From positions 62,001 through 126,000 of the forward strand of contig NZ_JAFCMB010000007.1 in NCBI RefSeq assembly GCF_018130145.1: 64,000 nucleotides of DNA. The letters are read 5' to 3'. The stretch's first letter is position 1. Each line of letters starts with the position of its first letter. The translations under genes were made by a program, and so were the position numbers. Below are positions 27,752-35,313 of this stretch, piece after piece. This stretch comes from Bradyrhizobium sp. AUGA SZCCT0176. GTDB taxonomy: Bacteria; Pseudomonadota; Alphaproteobacteria; Rhizobiales; Xanthobacteraceae. Under the pieces are notes generated by a model. That model saw nothing but the letters and a program-made list of their open reading frames with translations. It did not search any database and had not been told where the DNA came from.

Positions 27752-27874
27752 GTCGTCCCTGCGAACGCAGGGACCCATAACCACAGGCGGTTGTTGCTGA
27801 AGGGAGGGTGTGTTTAGCTCCGTCGCTCAACCGTTGGGCCGCGGCGTATGGGTCCCTGCGTTCGCAGGGACGAC
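27752..27874. repeat. Palindromic repeat doublet A
   Basis: Two inverted copies of a short element: GTCGTCCCTGCGAACGCAGG...ACCCATAACCAC at 27752-27784 and its reverse form, TATGGGTCCCTGCG...GGGACGAC, at 27847-27874. The unit is itself a hairpin (CCCTGCGAACGCAGGG). Related doublets lie at 30701, 51741 and 54642. Confidence 0.8.
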
Positions 27875-27887
27875 ACGAGTAGTATCC

Positions 27888-29519
27888 TCACCCCACCGGC
27901 TGGAACGAATCCGCCCGGGCCATATCCCAGGCGTCGCGGAAGCGTGGGTCGCTGGTGCCGTCGATCAGCTCGCCCGGGCGCAACGGCGGATAAAGTTTCG
28001 CGAACGTCAATGTGTCGTTCGTGGAGGATCGCTGCGAGAAGTGGATCGGCCGTAGCTGCTGCGGATGGTCGAGGCCAGCGGCGGCGAGAAGTTCGGACAG
28101 GGCGTGCAGGGTGGCGTGATGGTAGCTGTAGACCCGCTCGCTCTTGAGTGGCACCACCAACGCGCGGGCGCGGAGCGGGTCCTGGGTGGTCACCCCCGTC
28201 GGACAACGGTCGGTATGGCAGCTCAGCGACTGGATGCAGCCCAGCGCAAACATGAAGCCGCGCGCCGAATTGCACCAGTCGGCGCCGATCGCCATCGCGC
28301 GCGCCATGTCGAAGGCGGTCGCAATCTTGCCGGCGGCACCAATGCGGATGCGGTCGCGGGCATTGATGCCGACCAGCGCATTATGGACGAAATTGACACC
28401 CTCGCGCATCGGCATGCCCAGATGGTCCATGAATTCCAGCGGTGCTGCGCCGGTGCCGCCTTCATTGCCGTCGACGACGATGAAATCAGGGTAGATCCCG
28501 GTCTGCAGCATCGCCTTGCAGATGGCCAGGAACTCCCAGGGGTGGCCGATGCACAGCTTGAAGCCCGCAGGCTTGCCGCCGGACAACCGCCGCATCTCAC
28601 CGATGAAGGTCATCATTTCGAGCGGCGTCGAAAACGCGCGGTGAGTGGCCGGCGAGATGCAATCTTCGCCCATCGGCACGCCCCGGATCTTTGAAATCTC
28701 TTCCGAGACCTTGGCCGCCGGCAACACGCCGCCGTGTCCGGGCTTGGCGCCCTGGCTGATCTTGAGTTCGACCATCTTGATCTGGTCGTCGGAAGCAATG
28801 CGCGCGAACAATTCGGGATTGAAGCTGCCGTCGCGGTTGCGGCAACCGAAATAGCCGGATCCGATTTCCCAGATGATGTCGCCGCCGTTCTCCCGGTGGT
28901 AGGGACTGACGCCGCCCTCGCCGGTGTCATGCGCGAAGTCGCCTTTCCTGGCGCCTGCATTCAACGCGCGTACGGCATTTGGACTAAGCGCGCCAAAACT
29001 CATCGCCGAAATGTTGAACACCGAGGCCGAATACGGTTTGGTGCAATCCGGACCGCCGATGGTGACGCGAAACTGCTCGACGGCGCGAGCCTTCGGCGCC
29101 ATCGAATGATGCATCCATTCATAACCGTCGCGATAGACGTCTTCCTGGGTGCCGAACGGCCGCTTGTCGAGCTGCATCTTGGCGCGCTGATAGACCAGCG
29201 CGCGGGTATCGCGGGAGAACGGCATGCCGTCCTTCTCGCTCTCGAAGAAATACTGCCGCATCTCCGGCCGGATCTCTTCCAGCAGAAAACGGATATGCGC
29301 GGAGATCGGATAATTCCGCAGCACCGCGTGGCTCTCTTGCGTGAGGTCGCGAATGCCGAGAAGGGTAAGCCCGCCGAAGACCACGATGGGAATCAGCAAT
29401 ATTTCCCACACCTTCAAATTTTGATCGAAGATGCCGATGCCGATCAGCAGTGCCGTGACGACCGCGCAGATCGTCAGCACGATGTAGCGTGGCGAGAACG
29501 GCATCAACAGCGTTTCCAT
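27888..29519 (-). CDS. Membrane-anchored FMN-binding glutamate-synthase-domain protein
   Basis: The product has 543 residues. Two hydrophobic segments at about 8-55 anchor it, and the rest (about 95-520) is the glutamate synthase alpha-subunit FMN/Fe-S domain (SFGALSPNAVRALNAG; GGVSPYHRENGGDIIWEIG; KPGHGGVLPAAKV; VVDGNEGGTGAAP). The cysteine cluster CHTDRCPTGV suits an Fe-S centre. There is no amidotransferase domain, so it cannot make glutamate from glutamine alone. Stand-alone proteins of this type have no firmly known reaction. GAGGGG lies before the ATG. Confidence 0.88.
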   Translation of the reverse strand: METLLMPFSPRYIVLTICAVVTALLIGIGIFDQNLKVWEILLIPIVVFGGLTLLGIRDLTQESHAVLRNYPISAHIRFLLEEIRPEMRQYFFESEKDGMPFSRDTRALVYQRAKMQLDKRPFGTQEDVYRDGYEWMHHSMAPKARAVEQFRVTIGGPDCTKPYSASVFNISAMSFGALSPNAVRALNAGARKGDFAHDTGEGGVSPYHRENGGDIIWEIGSGYFGCRNRDGSFNPELFARIASDDQIKMVELKISQGAKPGHGGVLPAAKVSEEISKIRGVPMGEDCISPATHRAFSTPLEMMTFIGEMRRLSGGKPAGFKLCIGHPWEFLAICKAMLQTGIYPDFIVVDGNEGGTGAAPLEFMDHLGMPMREGVNFVHNALVGINARDRIRIGAAGKIATAFDMARAMAIGADWCNSARGFMFALGCIQSLSCHTDRCPTGVTTQDPLRARALVVPLKSERVYSYHHATLHALSELLAAAGLDHPQQLRPIHFSQRSSTNDTLTFAKLYPPLRPGELIDGTSDPRFRDAWDMARADSFQPVG

Positions 29520-29719
29520 GACATCCCCTCAGCCGGAATATTCTTGCGGAATATTCTTGTTCGCCAGCAGCTTAATCCAACCATTGGAATAAGCACCATA
29601 CGATATACGGTCTAGCCGTCACGGACGTGACAGGGGATCGCAAAAGATTTGCCGAAGCCGGCGGTGGTTGAATCAATTGATCGGAAGCTGCTTTTGCAGT
29701 GCAGCGTAACCGTCGTGTC

Positions 29720-30595
29720 TCAGTGGCTGTGCAGCCGCATTTCCCCGGGAATCTTACCCTGTTGCGGGCCATGGTGGGCCAGCCACGCATCTGTCGTGGC
29801 AATCGCGCGGTCGATGTGATCGGCGGTGCGCGAAAAATCGTAAGGTGATCCCACCAGCGGGCACAGCGGCGGCACCACGAAATATTCGATGCCGGGGTCG
29901 AGGCCCTCCAGCTCAATGACCAATTGTCGCGCGATCAGCAGCGTCAGCGCGTGCAGCGCATTGGCGACCGCGCCGACGGGAGGTGCCTGCGTGGCGCAGG
30001 CGTGCCCGGTCGGCAGGATGATCAGCCGTTTGGCGCCTTTCTGAACCGCGACCTGGATCGGCGTGTTGCTGGAGATCGCACCATCGGCGAGATAGTAATT
30101 CTTGTAGGGGATCGGCGCGAAAGCGCCGGGGATCGCGGTCGAAGCGACGATCGCCTCCGAGGTCGAGCCTTCCGACAGCACAACGCTGTCGCCGGAAATG
30201 ATGTCGGTGGTGACGATATGCACCGGCACCTTGGCGTCCTGCAGATTGCGATAGGGAATGTGGTCGTCGATCAGCTTGCGGATGCCGTCGTGGGAAATCA
30301 GGAAATCGCGGCGCCACAGAAAGCTCAGCACCGTGCGCCAATTCATCGGAAACACGTCATGCCGCGTTAGTCCGCGCCAGATGTCGCCCAGCCGCTCCAC
30401 GCCCTTGAGCGTCGGATCACCGGCATAGAAGGCGCCGTTGAGGGCGCCGACACTGGAGCCGACCACCATATCGGCGGAAATTCCGTGGGCGGCGAGCGAA
30501 TGCAACATGCCGACCTGAATGGCGCCAAAGCTGCCGCCGCCGGCGAACACAAAGGCGGTCTTCACCGGGCCGATCTGATCGCGTACCGACAACAC
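29720..30595 (-). CDS. Patatin-like phospholipase
   Basis: I choose the GTG at 30595 (291 residues) because GGGGAG lies five bases upstream; the frame extends further to 30700 into repeat DNA. The oxyanion-hole motif is AGGGSFGAIQ, the nucleophile elbow is VVGSSVGAL (GxSxG), and the catalytic Asp is in ADGAISSNTP, giving the patatin Ser-Asp dyad. No signal peptide is seen. It probably hydrolyses membrane lipids or acyl esters. It follows the glutamate-synthase-domain gene's upstream region but is separated by 200 bp, so it is likely its own unit. Confidence 0.88.
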   Translation of the reverse strand: MLSVRDQIGPVKTAFVFAGGGSFGAIQVGMLHSLAAHGISADMVVGSSVGALNGAFYAGDPTLKGVERLGDIWRGLTRHDVFPMNWRTVLSFLWRRDFLISHDGIRKLIDDHIPYRNLQDAKVPVHIVTTDIISGDSVVLSEGSTSEAIVASTAIPGAFAPIPYKNYYLADGAISSNTPIQVAVQKGAKRLIILPTGHACATQAPPVGAVANALHALTLLIARQLVIELEGLDPGIEYFVVPPLCPLVGSPYDFSRTADHIDRAIATTDAWLAHHGPQQGKIPGEMRLHSH

Positions 30596-30700
30596 GTGAA
30601 CTCCCCGATCGCCGCGTCGGCACAGGCCGCAAGGCGTTGGGAGGATTATAGCAGCGGGGGAAGGGGATGGGCTACTGGCGGCGCGACGCTCTATCCCCAC

Positions 30701-30831
30701 GTCGTCCCGGACAAGCGAAGCGCGATCCGGGACCCATAGCCACCGATCTGGGTTGTGAGGAACAACTGGAGCAACAGCTCGCCATAACCACGAGGCCGGT
30801 GGTTATGGGTCCCCGCGTTCGCGGGGACGAC
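30701..30831. repeat. Palindromic repeat doublet B
   Basis: Two inverted elements: GTCGTCCCGG...GATCCGGGACCCATAGCCAC at 30701-30743 and GGTTATGGGTCCCCGCG...GGGGACGAC at 30800-30831. The left copy has a longer loop (CAAGCGAAGCGCG) than the right. It lies in the 250-bp gap between the patatin and ferredoxin-NADP reductase genes. Confidence 0.8.
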
Positions 30832-30845
30832 AACCGATGGAAACC

Positions 30846-31619
30846 TCAGCGTTCCACAAACGCCTTTTCGATCACGAAGTGACCGGGCTGGTTGTGGCTG
30901 CCTTCGAGGAAGTCGCGCGTCTCGAACAGCTGGCGCAGTTCTTCCAGCATGCCCGGGCTGCCGCACATCATGATGCGGTCGGTCGCGATATCGAGCGGCG
31001 GCTGGTGGATGTCGTTGAACAGCTGTTCCGAGGTGATCAGGTCGGTGATGCGGCCCCGGTTGCGGAACGGCTCGCGGGTCACGGTCGGATAATACAGCAG
31101 CTTCTCGGACAATAGCGGTCCGAACAATTCGTCGTCGCGCAGCTTCGCGACCAGTTCCTCGCCATAAGCGAGTTCGGAAACCTGCCGGCAGCCATGAACC
31201 AGAACAATGGTTTCATAGCGCTCATAGACATCAGGGTCCTTGATCAGGCTCGCGAACGGCGCGAGCCCGGTGCCGGTCGACAGCAGCAGCAGGCGCTTGC
31301 CCGGAATCAGATTGTCGGTGATCAGCGTTCCCGTCGCCTTGCGGCCGACCAGGATCGTGTCGCCTTCGCGGATCTTCTGCAGCTTCGAGGTCAGCGGCCC
31401 GTCCGCGACCTTGATCGAGAAGAACTCGAGTTCCTCCTCGTGATTGGCGCTCGCCATGCTGTAGGCACGCAGCAGCGGACGGCCCTCGACCTCGAGGCCG
31501 ATCATCGCGAACTGCCCATTCTGGAAACGGAAGCCGGAATCGCGGGTGGCGGTGAAGCTGAAAAGTGTATCGGTCCAATGACGGACAGAAAGAACTTTCT
31601 CTCTATAGAACGCGCTCAT
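30846..31619 (-). CDS. fpr: Ferredoxin--NADP reductase
   Basis: ATG 31619 gives 257 residues, the usual length of the bacterial Fpr type. RAYSMAS is the FAD-binding RxYS motif, and STGTGLAPFASLIKDP and MMCGSPGMLEELRQL are the NADP-binding segments. The C-terminus (HFVIEKAFVER) ends like the proteobacterial enzymes. It exchanges electrons between NADPH and ferredoxin or flavodoxin in the cytoplasm, often for iron-sulfur, oxidative-stress or P450 pathways. It is divergent from the ATP-grasp/Mur-ligase pair. Confidence 0.92.
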   Translation of the reverse strand: MSAFYREKVLSVRHWTDTLFSFTATRDSGFRFQNGQFAMIGLEVEGRPLLRAYSMASANHEEELEFFSIKVADGPLTSKLQKIREGDTILVGRKATGTLITDNLIPGKRLLLLSTGTGLAPFASLIKDPDVYERYETIVLVHGCRQVSELAYGEELVAKLRDDELFGPLLSEKLLYYPTVTREPFRNRGRITDLITSEQLFNDIHQPPLDIATDRIMMCGSPGMLEELRQLFETRDFLEGSHNQPGHFVIEKAFVER

Positions 31620-31697
31620 GTGTTTTCGTTTTTCCTGACGTCTTGGTGTAGAACAATCCGGTTTTTCGGGTCTCGAAACGACGAAAACCCCCGAAAT

Positions 31698-31764
31698 CAT
31701 TGGCGATTTGTCGCTTCAATTGCGCCAATGACAGAGATAGTCAAGATCAATTGGCGTACAATTG
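31698..31764. promoter_or_regulatory. Inverted-repeat cluster in the fpr/ATP-grasp divergent region
   Basis: CATTGGCG at 31698-31705 pairs exactly with CGCCAATG at 31723-31730. CAATTGCGCCAAT at 31717-31729 also pairs with ATTGGCG-TA-CAATTG at 31750-31764, apart from a TA bulge, leaving a 20-base loop. The two structures are mutually exclusive. It could be an operator pair or an RNA switch at the head of the downstream genes. Confidence 0.45.
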
Positions 31765-31874
31765 AGAACTCGGAATGGCAGTCGGTTTATTTTGCAGAAA
31801 GGTTCGATTGGTCTTCGTTAACAGAGATCACGCGCGCAATTAACTTGCTGAAATCGGCACCAATCTGGCAATAA
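31728..31874 (+). CDS. Small open frame of 48 residues, possible peptide upstream of the ligase pair
   Basis: ATG 31728 to TAA 31874. The peptide is aromatic-rich, with Trp at 9, 17, 28 and 47 and Phe at 22 and 26, and ends SAPIWQ. No good ribosome-binding site is visible and the start lies inside a hairpin. GC content is lower than in the neighbours. It ends 38 bases before the ATP-grasp gene. It may be a real small protein, perhaps a substrate or leader peptide, or simply an open frame in a regulatory region. Confidence 0.3.
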   Translation: MTEIVKINWRTIENSEWQSVYFAERFDWSSLTEITRAINLLKSAPIWQ

Positions 31875-31912
31875 ATTGCTACGCAATCTTAGAACGCGTC
31901 AAAAGAGCCCGC

Positions 31913-32917
31913 ATGCGAAGCGTGAGAGAATTTCGACAAGGTAAACCGGGCTTTTATCCGGACCAGTCGATCTATGCCGAATTCGCCTGCGCCGAATTCG
32001 GATTAACTTTTCGCGATCTCGACGGCGGCTCGGGACTGATCTTCAGCGTGGCTTCAGAGGCAAAATCCCTGCATTTCGGCGCGGGTCGCTGCTCATGGTA
32101 TCCGCAGAACAACGCCACCGCCTCGACGCTGGCTTCCGACAAATACTTCACCGGCAGAATCCTTGACGAAGCCGGCGTGCGAACGATCGGCGGTGAATAT
32201 TTCTTCCTGCACGATCGCTATCGTGCGCATCGACCATTGGGCCATGAGCGCGCCGACGCGCTGGCGTATTTTCGCAAGCTGGGCGGATCCGCCTTCGCCA
32301 AACCGCTGACGGGATCGCGCGGCGATTTCGCACAAAGGCTCCACGACGAGGCTTCGCTGATCCAGCATCTCGACGACGTCGCGAAATACTACGACGCGGT
32401 CATGATCCAGCCGATCGTCGAAGGCGTCGAGTACCGGATTTTCCTTCTCGACGATGATGCGCTGTATTGCGCGCGCAAATATCCGCCCTTCGTCCGCGGC
32501 GACGGCGTGCACACGCTGCGCGAATTGTTCGCTGCCCATAACGATGCCCTTCGCGCCCGCGGTCTCTCGCCGGTGTCGCCAGGGGATAGCGACCCATCGC
32601 TCGACGCGGTGCCGGCGAAGGGCGAACGCCGCGACATTCCGGGCCGGATGAATCTGAGCGCAGGCGGAACGATGGTGCTGGAAGCAGCGCCTTCCGAAAC
32701 AGCGGTCGCGCTGGCGAGAAAAGCCGCACGCGCGCTCGGGCTTCGTGTCGCAGCCGTTGATCTGTTCGCCGGCATTGGCGGCGAGCCCGACGCGGCAATT
32801 GTGATCGAGGTCAATTCCAATCCATCGATCCGGCTGCTGGAAGAATCCGATCGCGGCGATCTGATCCTCGAAATCTGGCACCACACGTTTTCGACGATGG
32901 GATTAACAGATGTTTGA
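31913..32917 (+). CDS. ATP-grasp ligase resembling the ATP-grasp domain of cyanophycin synthetase
   Basis: The product has 334 residues. Residues 74-85 (ASDKYFTGRIL) match the ATP-grasp entry motif; KP at 130-131 and GSRG at 134-137 form the ATP-binding Lys and glycine-rich loop; EGVEYRIFLL (170-179) and the nearby KYPPFVRGDGVHTLREL (189-205) closely follow cyanophycin synthetase (CphA) and GshAB-type ligases. PAKGER...MNLSAGGT (234-253) is another CphA block, and EVNSNPSI (299-306) carries Mg ligands. It should make an acyl-phosphate and join it to an amine. The N-terminal CphA domain is shortened. Its last 8 bases overlap the Mur-ligase gene, so the two are coupled. Product unknown. Confidence 0.8.
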   Translation: MRSVREFRQGKPGFYPDQSIYAEFACAEFGLTFRDLDGGSGLIFSVASEAKSLHFGAGRCSWYPQNNATASTLASDKYFTGRILDEAGVRTIGGEYFFLHDRYRAHRPLGHERADALAYFRKLGGSAFAKPLTGSRGDFAQRLHDEASLIQHLDDVAKYYDAVMIQPIVEGVEYRIFLLDDDALYCARKYPPFVRGDGVHTLRELFAAHNDALRARGLSPVSPGDSDPSLDAVPAKGERRDIPGRMNLSAGGTMVLEAAPSETAVALARKAARALGLRVAAVDLFAGIGGEPDAAIVIEVNSNPSIRLLEESDRGDLILEIWHHTFSTMGLTDV

Positions 32918-34232
32918 CCTGCCTAAGTATGGCGACGGCATCTGCCTCGCGCGCCTGGCCGATTTGATGGATAGGCTCCGTCTCAGTGGCGGATGGCTGC
33001 AAACCCGGTCGATCGTGGTGACCGGCTCGAACGGCAAGGGCAGCACGGCGGCGATGTGCGCCGCGATCGGCCGCGCCTGGGGCTTGCGCACCGGGCTCTT
33101 CACGTCGCCGCATCTCGAGCGTTTCAACGAGCGAATCCAGGTCAACGGCGTGCCGATCAGCGACGAGGCCTTTGCCCGTTTGAAGCAAGAGGTTGAGGCG
33201 GGCATTGCCGTGATTACGGACCTGCGCGGCGAACGCTTTGGCGCCTTCGAGGCGCTGTTCGGGCTGGCATGCCTGCATTTCGTGAAGACAGATTGCGAAT
33301 TCATGGTGTTCGAGGCCGGCATCGGCGGTCGCTACGATCCCGTCCGCCTGGTCGGCGCACGGGAAACCTGCGTTACCTCGGTCGACTACGAGCATGTCGA
33401 ACTGCTCGGCAACAGTCTTGAGCAGATTGTCTCCGACAAGAGCGATGCCTGTGCCGCTGGCGGCACTATCATTTACGGCGAGAACTGCCTACCGTTGCAG
33501 CGGCATCTCTACGAATATAACCGGTATCGTGATGTCACATCGCTGTTCGTCCGCCACCAAGTCGGCATCAGCGGTGAGCTGGCGTCGGCGTCAGGGCAGC
33601 AGTTCGATTTCAATTTCCTGTTCGGTGATTGCGCATATCGGGGATTGGAGACGAACCTGCTCGGCACGGTTCAGTTCAACAATGCCGCAATCGCCGCCGC
33701 GCTGTTCCTGCTGTGGGGACGAAAGAGGTTGTTGGGCCAGACGCCGGAGAAATTCGAATCCGCTATCCGTACCGGCCTGCGGGACACGCAATGGCCGGGC
33801 CGTCTCGAAGTGATCGCGCAAGATCCGCTGACCGTGATCGATGTCGGCCACACCCCCGACGGCATCCGGCAATCGCTCGCAAGTCTCAAGGCGATCCACG
33901 GCGACGATGACTGGATTCTCGTCACCGGCGCGTCCGGCGACAAGAAGGCCGGTGAGATCGTAGGCAGCCTGGCGCCGGCCTTCGACACAATCATCTGCAC
34001 GGCGGCGTACCACAAGGGCGCCGACCCGCACGACATCGCCGCCGCGGCGCGGCTCGCCAATCCCGCGGCGGATATTCAGGTCACCGCGACGATCGAGGAT
34101 GCGGTTCGGCTGGCCGGTGCGTTAGCGGGCTCTCGAAAGCGCAAACTATATGTCGCGGGCGGATTGTTCTTGGCGATCGAATACGCCACGGCCGCCCGTG
34201 GCGGCCGCGCGCAGGATTTGCGGTTTTTTTGA
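32910..34232 (+). CDS. FolC-like Mur ligase, partner of the ATP-grasp ligase
   Basis: The product has 440 residues. TGSNGKGST (38-46) is the P-loop, TSPHLERFNERI (65-76) and FEAGIGGRYDP (134-144) match folylpolyglutamate synthase FolC, and SVDYEHVELLGNS...SDKSDA (157-180) includes Lys177 at the place of the carbamylated catalytic Lys. The last domain has DVGHTPDG, a variant of FolC's DGAHNP. It should activate a carboxylate as acyl-phosphate and add an amino acid. Annotation pipelines might call it folC, but the partner gene and changed motif argue for a distinct role. The pair resembles CphA split into two polypeptides. Confidence 0.75.
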   Translation: MFDLPKYGDGICLARLADLMDRLRLSGGWLQTRSIVVTGSNGKGSTAAMCAAIGRAWGLRTGLFTSPHLERFNERIQVNGVPISDEAFARLKQEVEAGIAVITDLRGERFGAFEALFGLACLHFVKTDCEFMVFEAGIGGRYDPVRLVGARETCVTSVDYEHVELLGNSLEQIVSDKSDACAAGGTIIYGENCLPLQRHLYEYNRYRDVTSLFVRHQVGISGELASASGQQFDFNFLFGDCAYRGLETNLLGTVQFNNAAIAAALFLLWGRKRLLGQTPEKFESAIRTGLRDTQWPGRLEVIAQDPLTVIDVGHTPDGIRQSLASLKAIHGDDDWILVTGASGDKKAGEIVGSLAPAFDTIICTAAYHKGADPHDIAAAARLANPAADIQVTATIEDAVRLAGALAGSRKRKLYVAGGLFLAIEYATAARGGRAQDLRFF

Positions 34233-34236
34233 TTTC

Positions 34237-34322
34237 GTCATTCCGGGATGGTCCGAAGGACCAGACCTCAGGTGCGCAATTGCACATCTGAGGTTCGATG
34301 CTACGCATCGCCCCGGAATGAC
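34237..34322. repeat. Compound palindromic element between convergent genes
   Basis: Outer arms GTCATTCCGGG (34237-34247) and CCCGGAATGAC (34312-34322) are perfect complements. Inside are two further hairpins: ACCTCAGGTGC...GCACATCTGAGGT and GATGCTACGCATC. It fills the gap between the Mur ligase and the binding-protein gene and may also terminate both transcripts; a run of seven T residues lies at 34224-34230. It differs from the GTCGTCCC doublets. Confidence 0.75.
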
Positions 34323-34326
34323 TGCG

Positions 34327-35301
34327 TCAGTTGGTTCCCCCGGCCGAGTCGTCGAGCACCTTGAAAGCCTCCTCGAGCTGCGGTGAGATCGCAACGCCGA
34401 GCTTCTCGCCGGTCGGCAACCGCCCCACGAACCATTTGTTGTAGAGCGGCACCAGATCGCGGCCCGAGCCGAGTTTGCGGAAGGTACGCTCGACCACCGC
34501 TTTCAACTGCGGCTCACCCTTGCGGAACATGATGCCGTAGGGATCGTAGGACAGGTACTCACCGGTGACCTTGAACTGGGCCTGGGCCTTGTGCCGTGCG
34601 ATCAGGCCGTAGAGCAGGATGTCGTCGGTGGCAAACGCGTCGGCCTTGCCGTCCACCAGCATCTGGTAGGATTGCTCGTGGTCGGGCGAGGTCAGGATAT
34701 TGAGGCCGAGCGAGAACTTCTTGTCGACATTATGCATCGCCTGCTCGTTGGTGGTGCCTTTGGTGACCACCAACGTCTTGCCCTTCAGGTCCGTCGGCGC
34801 CGAGATCGTCGAGGCCTTTGGCACCATCAGCTTGGTGCCGGCCACGAACATCAGCGGCGAGAACGCCACCAGCTTGGCGCGTTCGGCATTGGCCGTGGTC
34901 GACCCGCATTCGAGGTCGATCTTGTTGTCGGTCACCGCCGGTATGCGGTCGTCGGAGGTGACCTTGACGTATTCGATCTTGAGGTTCGCATCGTCGACCT
35001 CGACCCCGATTTCCTCGACGATCGCCTCGCATAATTCGAGGCTATAGCCGATCGGTCGGTTGGATTGGTCCAGGAACGAAAACGGCGGCGAGCTCTCGCG
35101 ATAGCCGAGCCGCACGACATGGGTCTTCTTGATGTTGGCGAGCGTGGGGCTGAGCCCCTCGCTCACGGTCTGGGCCCGCGCCGGCGTTGCCAGCAGACCA
35201 GCTGCCAGCAACAGGCCAACGGCCGCTATCCGCCTACGCGCAAGCGCTCTTGTAGGTCCTCTTGCAGGTCCTCTTGTCGGCCCTCTTGGGAACTGATGCA
35301 T
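34327..35301 (-). CDS. Amino-acid (glutamate/aspartate-type) ABC substrate-binding protein
   Basis: The 324-residue protein has a signal peptide ending in ATPARAQ, preceded by a basic extension built of GPTR/GPAR repeats. The mature part has the SBP_bac_3 sequence of GltI-like proteins (HVVRLGYRESSPPFSFLD; GYSLELCEAIVEEIG; IDLECGSTTANAERAKLVAFS; DAFATDDILLYGLIA). It lies 12 bp downstream of the dctA-like gene in the same direction, with no permease or ATPase nearby, so it may supply another transporter. Confidence 0.88.
   Translation of the reverse strand: MHQFPRGPTRGPARGPTRALARRRIAAVGLLLAAGLLATPARAQTVSEGLSPTLANIKKTHVVRLGYRESSPPFSFLDQSNRPIGYSLELCEAIVEEIGVEVDDANLKIEYVKVTSDDRIPAVTDNKIDLECGSTTANAERAKLVAFSPLMFVAGTKLMVPKASTISAPTDLKGKTLVVTKGTTNEQAMHNVDKKFSLGLNILTSPDHEQSYQMLVDGKADAFATDDILLYGLIARHKAQAQFKVTGEYLSYDPYGIMFRKGEPQLKAVVERTFRKLGSGRDLVPLYNKWFVGRLPTGEKLGVAISPQLEEAFKVLDDSAGGTN
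35247..35290. repeat. 12-bp tandem repeat (about 3.7 copies) inside a gene
   Basis: The units CTCTTGTAGGTC, CTCTTGCAGGTC, CTCTTGTCGGCC and CTCTTGGG lie end to end. On the coding strand they give the GPTRGPARGPTRA leader of the binding protein. Because the unit is a multiple of three, copy changes would keep the frame. Confidence 0.75.
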
Positions 35302-35313
35302 GCATCTCTCCCG

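Noticed and set aside
32910..34232. Plain folC annotation
   Set aside because: Motifs are FolC-like, but the overlapping CphA-type ATP-grasp gene and the DVGHTPDG variant make a housekeeping FolC role less likely; left unnamed.
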